From an uncultured Mediterranea sp. (GTDB taxonomy: Bacteria > Bacteroidota > Bacteroidia > Bacteroidales > Bacteroidaceae), in NCBI RefSeq assembly GCF_902493215.1, contig NZ_CABUOL010000007.1:62001-126000 (forward strand): a stretch of 64,000 nucleotides of DNA. The letters run 5' to 3'. A program made the position numbers and the translations under genes. A model generated the notes under the pieces. The model saw nothing but the letters and a program-made list of their open reading frames with translations, did not search any database and was not told the DNA's origin. Of this stretch, positions 7,801 to 15,717 are shown piece after piece. Position 1 is the stretch's first letter. Each line of letters begins with the position of its first letter.

Positions 7801-9954
7801 ATGAAACATCGTTATCTTACCCTCTTGGCCGTTCCCGTGCTGATGTCGTGCGGGGCGGCAGACAAGACAACTTCCATCCCGGCACTGACGGTTGACGAGC
7901 TGGGTGTGGAGGTCGCTCCCGAAGCAAACCGTGAATATTCCTACACCGACAAGAAGGCGGGCTACTGGTACGGACGCACGCATCAGGACGAGCCCACGGA
8001 CTGGTATGCCGGCTGGAACCAGGCCAAGCGTCGCATCCTGTCGGACTATGCGCTGACGGTGGACGGCACGCCCCTGTTGCGCCGCGATGCGCAGGTCTGC
8101 GTCTATCCCGACCGCTTGGAGCGCCGCTGGGCGAATGCCGTCGAGACGCTGGCGATGGTGGACGACCGCGCCATTCTGAGCATCGCCGTAGATTCTGTGC
8201 AGGGCGACAGCATCGGCATCGCCCTGAACGAAACGTTGCTGAAGGACGCCGAGCGTCGGGCCGATGCCCTCTGCTACACGCCGCAGGAAGCGGAGAACAA
8301 CCGCCTGAAGGTCGTTCCTTTGAAGCCCGTGGCCATCCGTTTCAAGGACAATCGCATGCAGGCACCCGCTTCGGCCGGAGGTTTCCTCATCGCCTACGGT
8401 ACGGAGGCACATTGCGACTCGCTCATCGCCGGCTATCGGAAGGAGGGGACGGACTGGCTGGCCCAGCGAAAGGCACGCATGAACCGCCTGGTGACCGAGA
8501 ACAACCCGCTACACTCCAACCTGCCCGAGCTGGACAAGGCGTTGGCCTGGATTACCCTGACCATGGACGAGCTCATCACCGAGCAGCAGGGTAAGGGCAT
8601 CTATGCCGGCCTGCCGTGGTTCAACGAATATTGGGGCCGCGACATGTTCATCGCCATGCCGGGCGCCACGCTCGTCACGGGTCAGTTTGAAGTGACCAAG
8701 GACATCCTGAAGGACTTCGCCAAGTTGCAGGACCGCGACACGACTTCCGTCACCTGTGGCCGCATCCCCAACCGTGCCAACCTGGAGGGCATCCTCTACA
8801 ACACCGCCGACGGCACGCCGCGCTACGTCATCGAGGCCGAGGAGTTGCTTCGCTACTCGGGCGACCGAAGCTTCCTGCGCGACATCTATCCCTCCGTCGT
8901 CCTCAGCATCGACCAGAGCCTACGCCACCACACCGACGAGAAGGGTTACCTGCTGCACGCTGATGCCGACACGTGGATGGACGTGAAGCGCAATGGCATT
9001 CCCGGCTCGCCCCGCGGCAACCGTGCCAACGACATCCAGTATCTGTGGTACAAGCAGCTGGAAGCGGGCGCTCACCTGGCCCGTCTGATGGACGACGCGC
9101 CCCACGCCGAAGTCTGGCACGAGGCCGCCGTACGCCTGGCCCGCAACTTCGAGGCTGACTATTGCAACAAGGACAGTCTTCTCATCTACGACCACCTGAA
9201 TGCCGACGGCACCCCCGACCTCCAGTACCGCCCCAACCAGTTCTATTGCTTCGAGCTGATAGCCGACGATGATTTCAAGCAGCGCGTCACCTGCCGCGTG
9301 TGGGAGGAGCTGGTCTATCCGTGGGGTGTCGCCTCATTGGCGCAATGGGACCTCCAGTTCCATCCGCAGCACGAGAACTGGCACTACTATCATAAGGACG
9401 ACGCCTATCACAACGGTACCGTCTGGTTGTGGAACAACGGCATCGCCATGCAGCGCATGATTGAGTACGGCCAGCAGGAGACGGCGTGGAAGCTCTTCCA
9501 GAACATGAACCACCAGGCCCTGCACGAAGGCGCCGTGGGTAGCCTCAGCGAGAATGCCGATGCCCATCCGCGCGAAGGGAAAACGTGGGCAGGCCGTTCG
9601 GGCACGTTCCTGCAAGCGTGGAGCAACTCCGAGCAGCTGCGCGTGTGGTACCAGTATTTCCTCGGCATCCGCCCCGACCTGATGAGCGGCACGGTGACCG
9701 TCGAACCCAAGCTGCCCGCCGAGATTACCGAACTTCAGACTTCAGTCAAGATAGGTTGCGGCACACTCTACTATACGTATAAGGATGGTAAGTTCGACGT
9801 CCGCCTCGAAGGCGAGGATGCCAAGGTCAATCTCATCCTGCCTCAGGCCGCCGCGCCCAATCCGATATTCCAGGGCGTGGACTTCTGCCAGCCCCGCCCG
9901 TTGGAGCACTACCCGTGCTTCGACACGTACCACGAGGAGGCGTTGACGTACTGA
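7801..9954 (+). CDS. Secreted GDE_C-type (amylo-alpha-1,6-glucosidase-like) glycosidase lipoprotein
   Basis: A 717-residue protein that begins with a lipoprotein signal (LLAVPVLMSCG, Cys17), so it is likely anchored in the outer membrane or periplasm. The C-terminal two thirds form the alpha/alpha-toroid of the glycogen-debranching C-domain family. Visible motifs are GLPWFNEYWGRDMFIAMPG, DTWMDVKRNGIPGSPRG and SLSENADAHPREGKTWAGRSG. The N-terminal part (about 30-230) is a beta-rich domain. Cytoplasmic debranching enzymes of this family hydrolyse alpha-1,6 branches; an exported lipoprotein form points to an external alpha-glucan or another oligosaccharide, so the substrate is uncertain. A single-gene unit. 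Confidence 0.82.
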   Translation: MKHRYLTLLAVPVLMSCGAADKTTSIPALTVDELGVEVAPEANREYSYTDKKAGYWYGRTHQDEPTDWYAGWNQAKRRILSDYALTVDGTPLLRRDAQVCVYPDRLERRWANAVETLAMVDDRAILSIAVDSVQGDSIGIALNETLLKDAERRADALCYTPQEAENNRLKVVPLKPVAIRFKDNRMQAPASAGGFLIAYGTEAHCDSLIAGYRKEGTDWLAQRKARMNRLVTENNPLHSNLPELDKALAWITLTMDELITEQQGKGIYAGLPWFNEYWGRDMFIAMPGATLVTGQFEVTKDILKDFAKLQDRDTTSVTCGRIPNRANLEGILYNTADGTPRYVIEAEELLRYSGDRSFLRDIYPSVVLSIDQSLRHHTDEKGYLLHADADTWMDVKRNGIPGSPRGNRANDIQYLWYKQLEAGAHLARLMDDAPHAEVWHEAAVRLARNFEADYCNKDSLLIYDHLNADGTPDLQYRPNQFYCFELIADDDFKQRVTCRVWEELVYPWGVASLAQWDLQFHPQHENWHYYHKDDAYHNGTVWLWNNGIAMQRMIEYGQQETAWKLFQNMNHQALHEGAVGSLSENADAHPREGKTWAGRSGTFLQAWSNSEQLRVWYQYFLGIRPDLMSGTVTVEPKLPAEITELQTSVKIGCGTLYYTYKDGKFDVRLEGEDAKVNLILPQAAAPNPIFQGVDFCQPRPLEHYPCFDTYHEEALTY

Positions 9955-9965
9955 TGACATTGATC

Positions 9966-10027
9966 CCTTTCCCAGCTTAAACGTTTCTTTTGCCCAGCCT
10001 AAAGCAATCGTTTAAGCTGGGGAAAGG
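9966..10027. repeat. Long hairpin made of 22 bp-spaced units
   Basis: Bases 9966-9983 and 10009-10027 are inverted copies with one bulged G. Inside, CCCAGC(T/C)TAAA recurs at 9971 and 9993, exactly 22 bases apart, with the third copy inverted. It follows the glycosidase stop by 11 bases and may terminate its transcript, although no T-run follows. Confidence 0.6.
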
Positions 10028-10044
10028 AGGAACTTCTCCAGACC

Positions 10045-10107
10045 TAACTACCTACTTGAGTGACGTAACTATGGACTTGACGGAGCTAACTATCTACTTT
10101 CTTTAAT
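10045..10107. repeat. Three-unit array, 21 bp period
   Basis: TAACTA starts units at 10045, 10066 and 10087; the units also share a nACTT block nine bases later (CTACTT, GGACTT, CTACTT). No reading frame is evident. Confidence 0.6.
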
Positions 10108-10226
10108 GATATATTTCAGTTTCGCCTGGTTGTAATTTGTAGTGGTTAATTATGTTTACATTCAAGGCGGTGCTTTTTATATCCTCTCAAAACTGCTTCG
10201 AATCTCGGTTTCAATCCTAACCCGCC

Positions 10227-10285
10227 TATGTTTCAAACATAAGGGTCGAATGTTTGAAACATAGACCCCTTAGGTTTGAAACATT
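10227..10285. repeat. Palindromic array, 22 bp period
   Basis: ATGTTTCAAACAT (10228), ATGTTTGAAACAT (10250) and AGGTTTGAAACAT (10272) are spaced by exactly 22 bases; each is a near-palindrome. The first two also form a 14 bp perfect inverted repeat (10227-10240 with 10250-10263). The gap from 9955 to 10796 otherwise holds a weak 41-codon frame and a hairpin. Confidence 0.7.
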
Positions 10286-10423
10286 CCATAGTTGAGTTAT
10301 AGGAGCTTTTAGATTGAGGTTAGATAAAGTAAATTCGTTTTTGGTTAGATTATTTTACATTTTGAGGCGAAGTAGTGATTTTGTGCTCTTCTTCTGCTAA
10401 CATCAGTAGGATAATTATCTGTT

Positions 10424-10549
10424 TCAACAGGCAATTGTCATTAAAGTGATGGGAAAGGAGCGGGGCACTTGGTTGTAGGCAAAGCTGGTGGAGGGGTTCT
10501 TCCTCTTTATACGAAAAGGTTTATCAATCTTCTTCTGAATCTTTTTCAT
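10424..10549 (-). CDS. Possible 41-residue basic peptide
   Basis: An open frame from ATG at 10549, beginning MKKIQKKIDKPFRIKRKN and ending MTIAC. The N-terminal half is strongly basic. No Shine-Dalgarno or promoter box is convincing, and no family is recognised. The 15 bp-arm hairpin at 10562-10608 lies directly upstream. This may be chance; it is listed because the gap has no other coding candidate. Confidence 0.25.
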   Translation of the reverse strand: MKKIQKKIDKPFRIKRKNPSTSFAYNQVPRSFPITLMTIAC

Positions 10550-10561
10550 GTTACAAATGTT

Positions 10562-10608
10562 CTCTTAAAAAATACGAAACTCTTGTGGAATTCCGTATTT
10601 TTTAAGAG
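10562..10608. repeat. Perfect 15 bp inverted repeat
   Basis: CTCTTAAAAAATACG (10562-10576) is repeated inverted at 10594-10608 with a 17-base loop. It could be a terminator-like hairpin or the remnant of a small mobile element at the left edge of the AT-rich island. Confidence 0.6.
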
Positions 10609-10796
10609 TATTACGAGCTACGATGGAAGAATAATAGGCTAACTTTCAAAGTAGATACTTCAATTTTTAAATGACTGTAATTGTACAGCCTGTTTCTGCA
10701 TAATTTCAGTTGCTTTGTTGCACTGGTAGGCTTGTTTTGCAGAACTTGGCAATAGTGTGTGCGCCATCGAAAAAAATGATGACGTTGGAGAGTTTA

Positions 10797-13232
10797 TTAT
10801 TTCAAAAGGAACCCATACTCGTAGACCTTTGGCTCTATTTTCCCAGCTAGTTCCTTGAGTCGTTGACGCAAAGTGATGATGAGGCTGTTGTAATACTTAT
10901 CGGTACTGGTAACATTCATTTTGCCCTTGTCATTTGTTCCTTGAAAGTAGAGGCGGATATCGTAGAGCGCGGCATTGGGATTGGAACCGGACTGGGTGTG
11001 GTAGTAACACCATAGTTTCCGTCCGGCATTGAGTACAGCTTGTGCTTCGGGTGAAAAAAGAATTGGTTGAGGTTGCGTGTCTTTGTCCCATAGTCTACCT
11101 TGTACAGTTGTTTGTGTTGGCCATTTTCCGGCAATATAATTGCTCATAAAGTGGCTTTCAAACTTTTCTTTTGCATCCACTTCCTGTTCGGTGAAAGGAA
11201 TCCAGTGATTAACTCCATATTGGCTTTGTATGTTGTTGTTGAATAGGGTATATGCTAGGCAATCAGACTGAAATTCTTCGTCTACCTGCCAGCCATCGTT
11301 AGGATAGAGAAATTGATCGCGGTCGTTGAGCCAAGTTGGTTCAATACAATGTCTTACAGCAAAGTATATAGAAATTTCTTTGATGTTTTTGTCTGTGATC
11401 CATGTACCACGGGGGTGTGGCAATTGTTTTTTTTCATTAATAATGAAGTTATAATTGGTATTTTGAAAGTCATTACCTTTAGCAGACATGTAACCTATTC
11501 TTTTTTCTCCATCTCTATTTCGGGTTTCTATAATCCAATCGTTGATGGATTTTGATGTGTTCTCTACTGAAATGGTTTTTGTACCTAAAAATACGCCATC
11601 ATCTTCGTATACGTTTGATACTGTTTTTTGGAAATCTTCTTTTTGGTTAAGATGCCAGATGAAAAAACCGATGGGAAATTTTCCTTTCACATTGTCAAAC
11701 GTATCGGCTGGAACACAAAAATTTCGACCGAGCTTCGCTCGGAATGTTGCTCGGAAATCGCGAAAGTTCGGTGCTTGCAGAATTTTCAACTTTGAAAATT
11801 CTGCAAGCACCGAAGAAGGGATTTCATAATAAATTCTAATAAAGAATTGTGCAAATAATTCGCGTCCTGCAATGCCAATTTTTGAAGAGTATTGTTCATA
11901 CATCAGGTTTTTAACAGCTACGTTTGTTTTATTCTCTCCGTTTCCTGTAACAGTACGCTTATTGGCAGCTTCCGCATATGGTGGATTAATATATATTACT
12001 AACTTCTTACGTTTTTCCTCATTGTTGATGATATCTTGTAAGGGTTGCGGCAATTTATTGAATGGGTCATTCAGAAAATCGAATTGGAATACATGGCTGT
12101 CCAGTAGGTTAGCACCATTAACAATACGGTCGTGCATCACATCTACGTCGGCTTGGTCAAGTGTGGAAGCCCAGATATTATATTTGTTGGTTAATCCGTT
12201 CAGCAAATTGCCCGTTCCGGCAGCACAATCCCAAACGGTATATTCATCTTGCCAGTTCTCACCTAATTCAGCGGCAAGATATTGTTGGGAAAGTTCTACC
12301 CATTTTTGTGGTGTAAAGTATGACCCTTTCCGTTCTCGCACGTCTTGAGGTACCAACATGTCTCTACGTTCTATCATAAAGTTCCAATATTCACGCTTGG
12401 GTGGGCGGCTATATCGGTTCCAGAATTGTGCATGAGCTATTCCATTGTCTTGAAATTCTGCAATTTTGTTTTCTTTTAATCCCGTGTCATTTATCCTACG
12501 ATCCAGTATATAGTGGTCGTTCTTCAATAACACGAACAACTTGTCTTTTAAAGTTAGATTATCTTTTGATAGTAAATCTGCAAAATAAAAATCTACATCA
12601 AGAATTCCCGCAGATTGGGCAACATCCCAATCTATATTGATTTTTGCTTTTACTTCTTTCACCCATTTCTGATAGACGTGGGTGAAGTTGTTCTTATTAA
12701 TACGTATTTTTGACAAACGTGATTTACCAACGATAAAATTACTGCGGATGAATTTATGGAGTTCCTTGTCGTCTGTGTCAAAACGATAAAGTAGCACATC
12801 TCGTTCAATACTGCTTTTAACCTGCTCGTACAGTTGCTTGAACTCTTTGGTCTCGTGGTCGCTGGGTGTGACATTCCAGTTGAAATCGTTCTGATAAAAC
12901 ACGTCAATGATGTTTGTATACGATAAGAATGCTATTTTTTCGGCATCAAATGCTCCTAGAAAGGTAGGAGGTAGATGCTGGTCGAATGTACGCGCCTTTC
13001 CGATGGTCAGGATTAATTGTACGAACGACTCATAAATGTCTTTCTTTGTCCCAGCCTTGGCTTCTGCCCATAATAAAGATTCTGTCTCAAATAGTTCTGC
13101 CCCATCTTGTGGAACGGCGATACAGAAATCTATTTTTCCGATAATTGGGGTACTATCGTAGTTGGCGAAATAATCATGAGCCACTTTGTTTTTTAGTTCC
13201 TCTTCCTGTATATTTCCATATTTTGCGGGCAT
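10797..13232 (-). CDS. Single-chain restriction-modification enzyme (type IIG-like DNA adenine methylase with PD-(D/E)XK domain)
   Basis: An 811-residue protein. The N-terminal domain (about 1-150) shows a nuclease-like D...E-x-K arrangement, GKIDFCIAV followed by LLWAEAKAG. The methylase core has the SAM-binding motif VWDCAAGTGNLLNG (about 330-343) and the N6-adenine catalytic motif YINPPYAEA (about 411-419). A C-terminal third (about 540-811) probably recognises the target. Together they suggest cleavage and protective methylation in one chain, as in type IIG enzymes. The start follows a minus-strand TATATTTG box (13261-13268). Base composition is clearly AT-richer than the flanking chromosome, which supports horizontal transfer. 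A phage-exclusion system using the same parts is a possible alternative. Confidence 0.8.
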   Translation of the reverse strand: MPAKYGNIQEEELKNKVAHDYFANYDSTPIIGKIDFCIAVPQDGAELFETESLLWAEAKAGTKKDIYESFVQLILTIGKARTFDQHLPPTFLGAFDAEKIAFLSYTNIIDVFYQNDFNWNVTPSDHETKEFKQLYEQVKSSIERDVLLYRFDTDDKELHKFIRSNFIVGKSRLSKIRINKNNFTHVYQKWVKEVKAKINIDWDVAQSAGILDVDFYFADLLSKDNLTLKDKLFVLLKNDHYILDRRINDTGLKENKIAEFQDNGIAHAQFWNRYSRPPKREYWNFMIERRDMLVPQDVRERKGSYFTPQKWVELSQQYLAAELGENWQDEYTVWDCAAGTGNLLNGLTNKYNIWASTLDQADVDVMHDRIVNGANLLDSHVFQFDFLNDPFNKLPQPLQDIINNEEKRKKLVIYINPPYAEAANKRTVTGNGENKTNVAVKNLMYEQYSSKIGIAGRELFAQFFIRIYYEIPSSVLAEFSKLKILQAPNFRDFRATFRAKLGRNFCVPADTFDNVKGKFPIGFFIWHLNQKEDFQKTVSNVYEDDGVFLGTKTISVENTSKSINDWIIETRNRDGEKRIGYMSAKGNDFQNTNYNFIINEKKQLPHPRGTWITDKNIKEISIYFAVRHCIEPTWLNDRDQFLYPNDGWQVDEEFQSDCLAYTLFNNNIQSQYGVNHWIPFTEQEVDAKEKFESHFMSNYIAGKWPTQTTVQGRLWDKDTQPQPILFSPEAQAVLNAGRKLWCYYHTQSGSNPNAALYDIRLYFQGTNDKGKMNVTSTDKYYNSLIITLRQRLKELAGKIEPKVYEYGFLLK
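11728..11814. repeat. Palindromes inside the methylase gene
   Basis: Bases 11767-11789 and 11792-11814 are perfect 23 bp inverted copies with only two bases between them. They encode about residues 473-489 (SVLAEFSKLKILQAPNF). Forty bases to the left, CCGAGC-TTC-GCTCGG (11728-11742) is a second hairpin, and GCTCGG recurs at 11749. The reading frame stays open throughout. Confidence 0.9.
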
Positions 13233-13363
13233 AGTTTTTCTATTTTATAAGTATTGCTTGCAAATATACGATTTTCATGCTAACCTATAGAAGAGAAAAA
13301 TAAAAAAAGCATCTTGATTGTGGAACTGGGATACCTTAAGAAAAAGGAATTGGCTGTATGTTA

Positions 13364-13541
13364 TTATTTGTGATAACTTTCCAGTTCTTTAGCTTTGAAT
13401 TTGAATGTGAAGATGAAATCGAAATGCTTCTCCCATTTTGATTCTGGCGTAGATGGCGTACACTTGTGCCTACTGGGCAAAGAGTTTGGCAATTGTTATA
13501 ACGCGTTGAATGATGAACTTTGGCATCACGCAGTCGATTAC
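13364..13541 (-). pseudogene. Degraded 3' fragment of an acyl-CoA dehydrogenase gene
   Basis: About 178 bases align with the 3' end of the intact dehydrogenase at 15718-17424, in the same orientation and including the stop codon. Shared blocks include CTTTCCAG, GAAATGCTTCTC against GAAGTGCTTCTC, ACTTGTGC, CTGGGC and CATCACGCAGTCG. By eye about two thirds of positions agree, with small indels that break the frame. Only the last 55-60 codons remain. An apparent 87-codon frame over this stretch is an artefact of the decay. Confidence 0.75.
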
Positions 13542-13571
13542 TATTTTTATTCCAATATACATTAGAAGTTG

Positions 13572-13745
13572 TTAGATAATTAGATAACCTTTCATCCATT
13601 CTTTATCTAAAAGATGTTCATCGTTGGTGTTGGGAATATAAAATATGTACTCTTCGTTACTTTTGCAGTGGTAAGTGAAGAACTCTATATGATTGGACAA
13701 TATGTCTTGTTTTAGTATTTCAGGTATTTGTACATGATTCTTCAT
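13572..13745 (-). CDS. Small hypothetical protein, 57 aa
   Basis: An open frame from ATG at 13745 to TAA at 13572. The product starts MKNHVQIPEILKQDILSNHI, continues with an aromatic stretch (EEYIFYIPNT) and ends KEWMKGYLII. It has no signal peptide or membrane helix; the family is not recognised. It sits between the duplicated terminator (13747-13792) and the dehydrogenase fragment, so it belongs to the imported island. Its start lies one base from the repeat, which therefore forms its leader. Confidence 0.5.
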   Translation of the reverse strand: MKNHVQIPEILKQDILSNHIEFFTYHCKSNEEYIFYIPNTNDEHLLDKEWMKGYLII

Positions 13746-13746
13746 T

Positions 13747-13792
13747 AAACAAGAAGAGGCGGCTCAACTCTAATCAGTGAACCGCCTCTTTC
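13747..13792. repeat. Left copy of a 46 bp direct repeat (duplicated terminator)
   Basis: Identical to 15652-15697 at 45 of 46 positions, same orientation. It contains the hairpin AAGAGGCGGCTCA / TGAACCGCCTCTT; the single difference (C at 13763) breaks one stem pair, so the right copy is probably the original. Together the two copies bracket the AbiE pair. Confidence 0.9.
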
Positions 13793-13879
13793 ATTCCTGT
13801 TGTATGGCCTTTGAGTACTTCAGGATAAAGATTGAATATCTCCGTTTCGTTTATATCAACATTTATGTCTACCATGTCG

Positions 13880-14893
13880 TCAACGATAATTTTTCCATAC
13901 CAATGCCCTAAATCTGTTTTGCAACTCACTCAATCGCTCCATAATCTCATCGAAAGAAGGTGCATCGGTATAGATGAAGCCGATTTGCATCTGCTTATAG
14001 TCGTCACGCAAAACATCTTCGATGCTTTCAGGAGGTAGAAACGATATTGTGTGTGGAAGATGACTCGTATAGTCCAATCCACTCCATGCCGTGAACTTTT
14101 TACGATGAGTCACAATGTCCTCGTATAATTGTACATCCTGCATTGCTTCCATCGCAAACGATTTATCCATCATCTTTACAATGTCATACATGTGTCGTGT
14201 GATACGTTCGATATGCGTACAGCCATTGGGACGGTTAAACTCTTCATGCAAAAGAAAAACCTTTTCCAAGAATGTTCGTCCTGGCACTACGGTAGGAACA
14301 GTGAATATAGGTAATGAGAACTCTTCACCTGGATAAGCCTCTTCTACCATAGAACGCATTTTCACATCTTCTGACGGTTCCATGAGTGAACGACAACTTA
14401 TCTCAACTTTGACTCGCTCGGGTATATATTGCATTTTCGTTTGCAGCACTGAATTATATTCGACAAACAGGACTACAGGGTCAAGGTCACTGACAGATGT
14501 CTCCAGAACTATGACCTTACAGCTCTCTGATAGCCCAAACTCTTTTAATCTGTTCTCAACATCGAGCGCAAAAATGCCATCTATGAATTTCTTGGAGTCT
14601 TTCCGTAACTTAGTCCGTTGACTTTTAGTCTCAATATTTGTGAAGCCGAGATATTGGGGATCTATTGCAAGGTCAATATCTTCTGAAAACCGTTCTATTA
14701 ATCCCCAACCTTTGCTAAGGCTTGTTCCTCCCTTGAAAACAAAAGCTGCTGCATACGGCAAAGAAAATATGGCACGTAACACCATACTGACCCAATAGTC
14801 CTTTTCTACGGCATTGTCCACAATCCCTTTATCTTCGGCTACATTAGCCAAAATGGTAAGTTGTTCTTCTTTTGTAAGCTTAGTAAAATTCAT
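13880..14893 (-). CDS. AbiEii/AbiGii-family nucleotidyltransferase toxin
   Basis: A 337-residue protein with the DUF1814 nucleotidyltransferase core: AAAFVFKGGTSLSKGWG (about residues 47-63) and RFSEDIDLAI (about 68-77), which holds the metal-binding DxD. AbiEii toxins transfer nucleotides, inhibit growth and give abortive phage infection when their antitoxin is lost. The gene starts inside the last codons of the upstream partner (ATGA overlap, 14890-14893), typical of toxin-antitoxin operons. AT-rich composition and flanking direct repeats indicate recent acquisition. Confidence 0.9.
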   Translation of the reverse strand: MNFTKLTKEEQLTILANVAEDKGIVDNAVEKDYWVSMVLRAIFSLPYAAAFVFKGGTSLSKGWGLIERFSEDIDLAIDPQYLGFTNIETKSQRTKLRKDSKKFIDGIFALDVENRLKEFGLSESCKVIVLETSVSDLDPVVLFVEYNSVLQTKMQYIPERVKVEISCRSLMEPSEDVKMRSMVEEAYPGEEFSLPIFTVPTVVPGRTFLEKVFLLHEEFNRPNGCTHIERITRHMYDIVKMMDKSFAMEAMQDVQLYEDIVTHRKKFTAWSGLDYTSHLPHTISFLPPESIEDVLRDDYKQMQIGFIYTDAPSFDEIMERLSELQNRFRALVWKNYR

Positions 14894-15474
14894 AATGCAA
14901 GCCTTTGTTTAATCCATTGCGGGGCAATGCTGTAATCGTATTTGATCTCATCAGGACTACCATATTTTTCAATGGCTTGTTTTATGATGGCAACCTGTTC
15001 ATCTGTTACGTTATCTTTCCCTAATTCTTTCATGGCAGCGACTATAAGTGGGAACAAGTCTGTCTTGTAGGCAAAATTGCGAGGTGCGCTGCGCTTGAAT
15101 ATGATTTTACGGTTTCCGATAGTAAGTTCCCTTGCTGTGGCATCTGTCAAATAGACTGCATTCATCGTGACCTGTGTGGAAAGTCCCAATTTGTTCAATG
15201 CTGTCAATCCACTAGGTATAATACGAGCCTTATCCTTTTCCGCTATGGCGTATGCGATATCTTCTATAGAGGGACGAAGTACACCGAACTTATTCCGTAA
15301 TGGATATAAATATAGACCTTGAGAAAGACGAATGAGCACACTCTCTTTCTCTAATCGGGAAAGCGCACGAGTGACTAGCCCATCATTATTCAGATGGGCA
15401 AAATCACTCACCATATAAAGTCTGTTCGGTCCGTTTCGGTCTATGATGTTTCGTATTTCCTTTGTCAGTATCAT
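14890..15474 (-). CDS. AbiEi-type antitoxin/regulator (DUF6088-like)
   Basis: A 194-residue partner of the AbiEii toxin. The N-terminal part (about 1-60) is a winged helix-turn-helix (SDFAHLNNDGLVTRALSRLEKESVLIRLSQGLYLYP). The rest matches the AbiEi C-terminal domain (IPSGLTALNKLGLSTQVTMNAVYLT). Such proteins neutralise the toxin and repress their own promoter. The start at 15474 (MILTKEIRNI) is preferred over an in-frame Met 66 codons upstream because that extension covers palindromic, non-coding-looking DNA and a TATCTTTG box lies at 15501-15508. Confidence 0.85.
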   Translation of the reverse strand: MILTKEIRNIIDRNGPNRLYMVSDFAHLNNDGLVTRALSRLEKESVLIRLSQGLYLYPLRNKFGVLRPSIEDIAYAIAEKDKARIIPSGLTALNKLGLSTQVTMNAVYLTDATARELTIGNRKIIFKRSAPRNFAYKTDLFPLIVAAMKELGKDNVTDEQVAIIKQAIEKYGSPDEIKYDYSIAPQWIKQRLAL

Positions 15475-15500
15475 CTTTATATCCACAATGATTCTAGTTG

Positions 15501-15623
15501 CAAAGATACGATATAGCTCTTGATGTAGCAATAAAATGTCCGAAATTCTTGAAGAATATCGGACATTGTAGAGCGCTTTGCGGCTTGATATCTCAATTTG
15601 TGCAGATGTTATCTGCACAAATT
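15501..15623 (-). promoter_or_regulatory. Promoter box and two palindromes upstream of the AbiE operon
   Basis: Minus-strand TATCTTTG (15501-15508) lies 27 bases before the antitoxin ATG. Upstream of it, 15535-15550 and 15552-15567 form a 16 bp-arm palindrome with one mismatch and a one-base centre. Next, AATTTGTGCAGAT (15595-15607) and its exact inverse (15611-15623) are separated by GTT. AbiEi proteins are known to bind inverted repeats in their own promoters, so these are candidate operators. Confidence 0.6.
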
Positions 15624-15651
15624 CTGCATCCAGATGTAGGTGTTTAAAATC

Positions 15652-15697
15652 AAACAAGAAGAGGCGGTTCAACTCTAATCAGTGAACCGCCTCTTTC
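15652..15697. terminator. Acyl-CoA dehydrogenase terminator / right copy of 46 bp repeat
   Basis: AAGAGGCGGTTCA (15659-15671) pairs perfectly with TGAACCGCCTCTT (15683-15695), 20 bases beyond the dehydrogenase stop. On the minus strand the hairpin is followed by a T-rich stretch. It is nearly identical to 13747-13792. Confidence 0.85.
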
Positions 15698-15717
15698 CAT
15701 TATTTACGTAAAGTCAA

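Noticed and set aside
13336..13599. 87-codon minus-strand frame
   Set aside because: It covers the decayed dehydrogenase fragment in a shifted frame; its composition is not protein-like and no ribosome site precedes it.
15475..15672. N-terminal extension of the AbiEi gene by 66 codons
   Set aside because: The stretch contains two palindromes and a promoter box and ends at the terminator of the neighbouring gene; the protein family begins at the internal Met.
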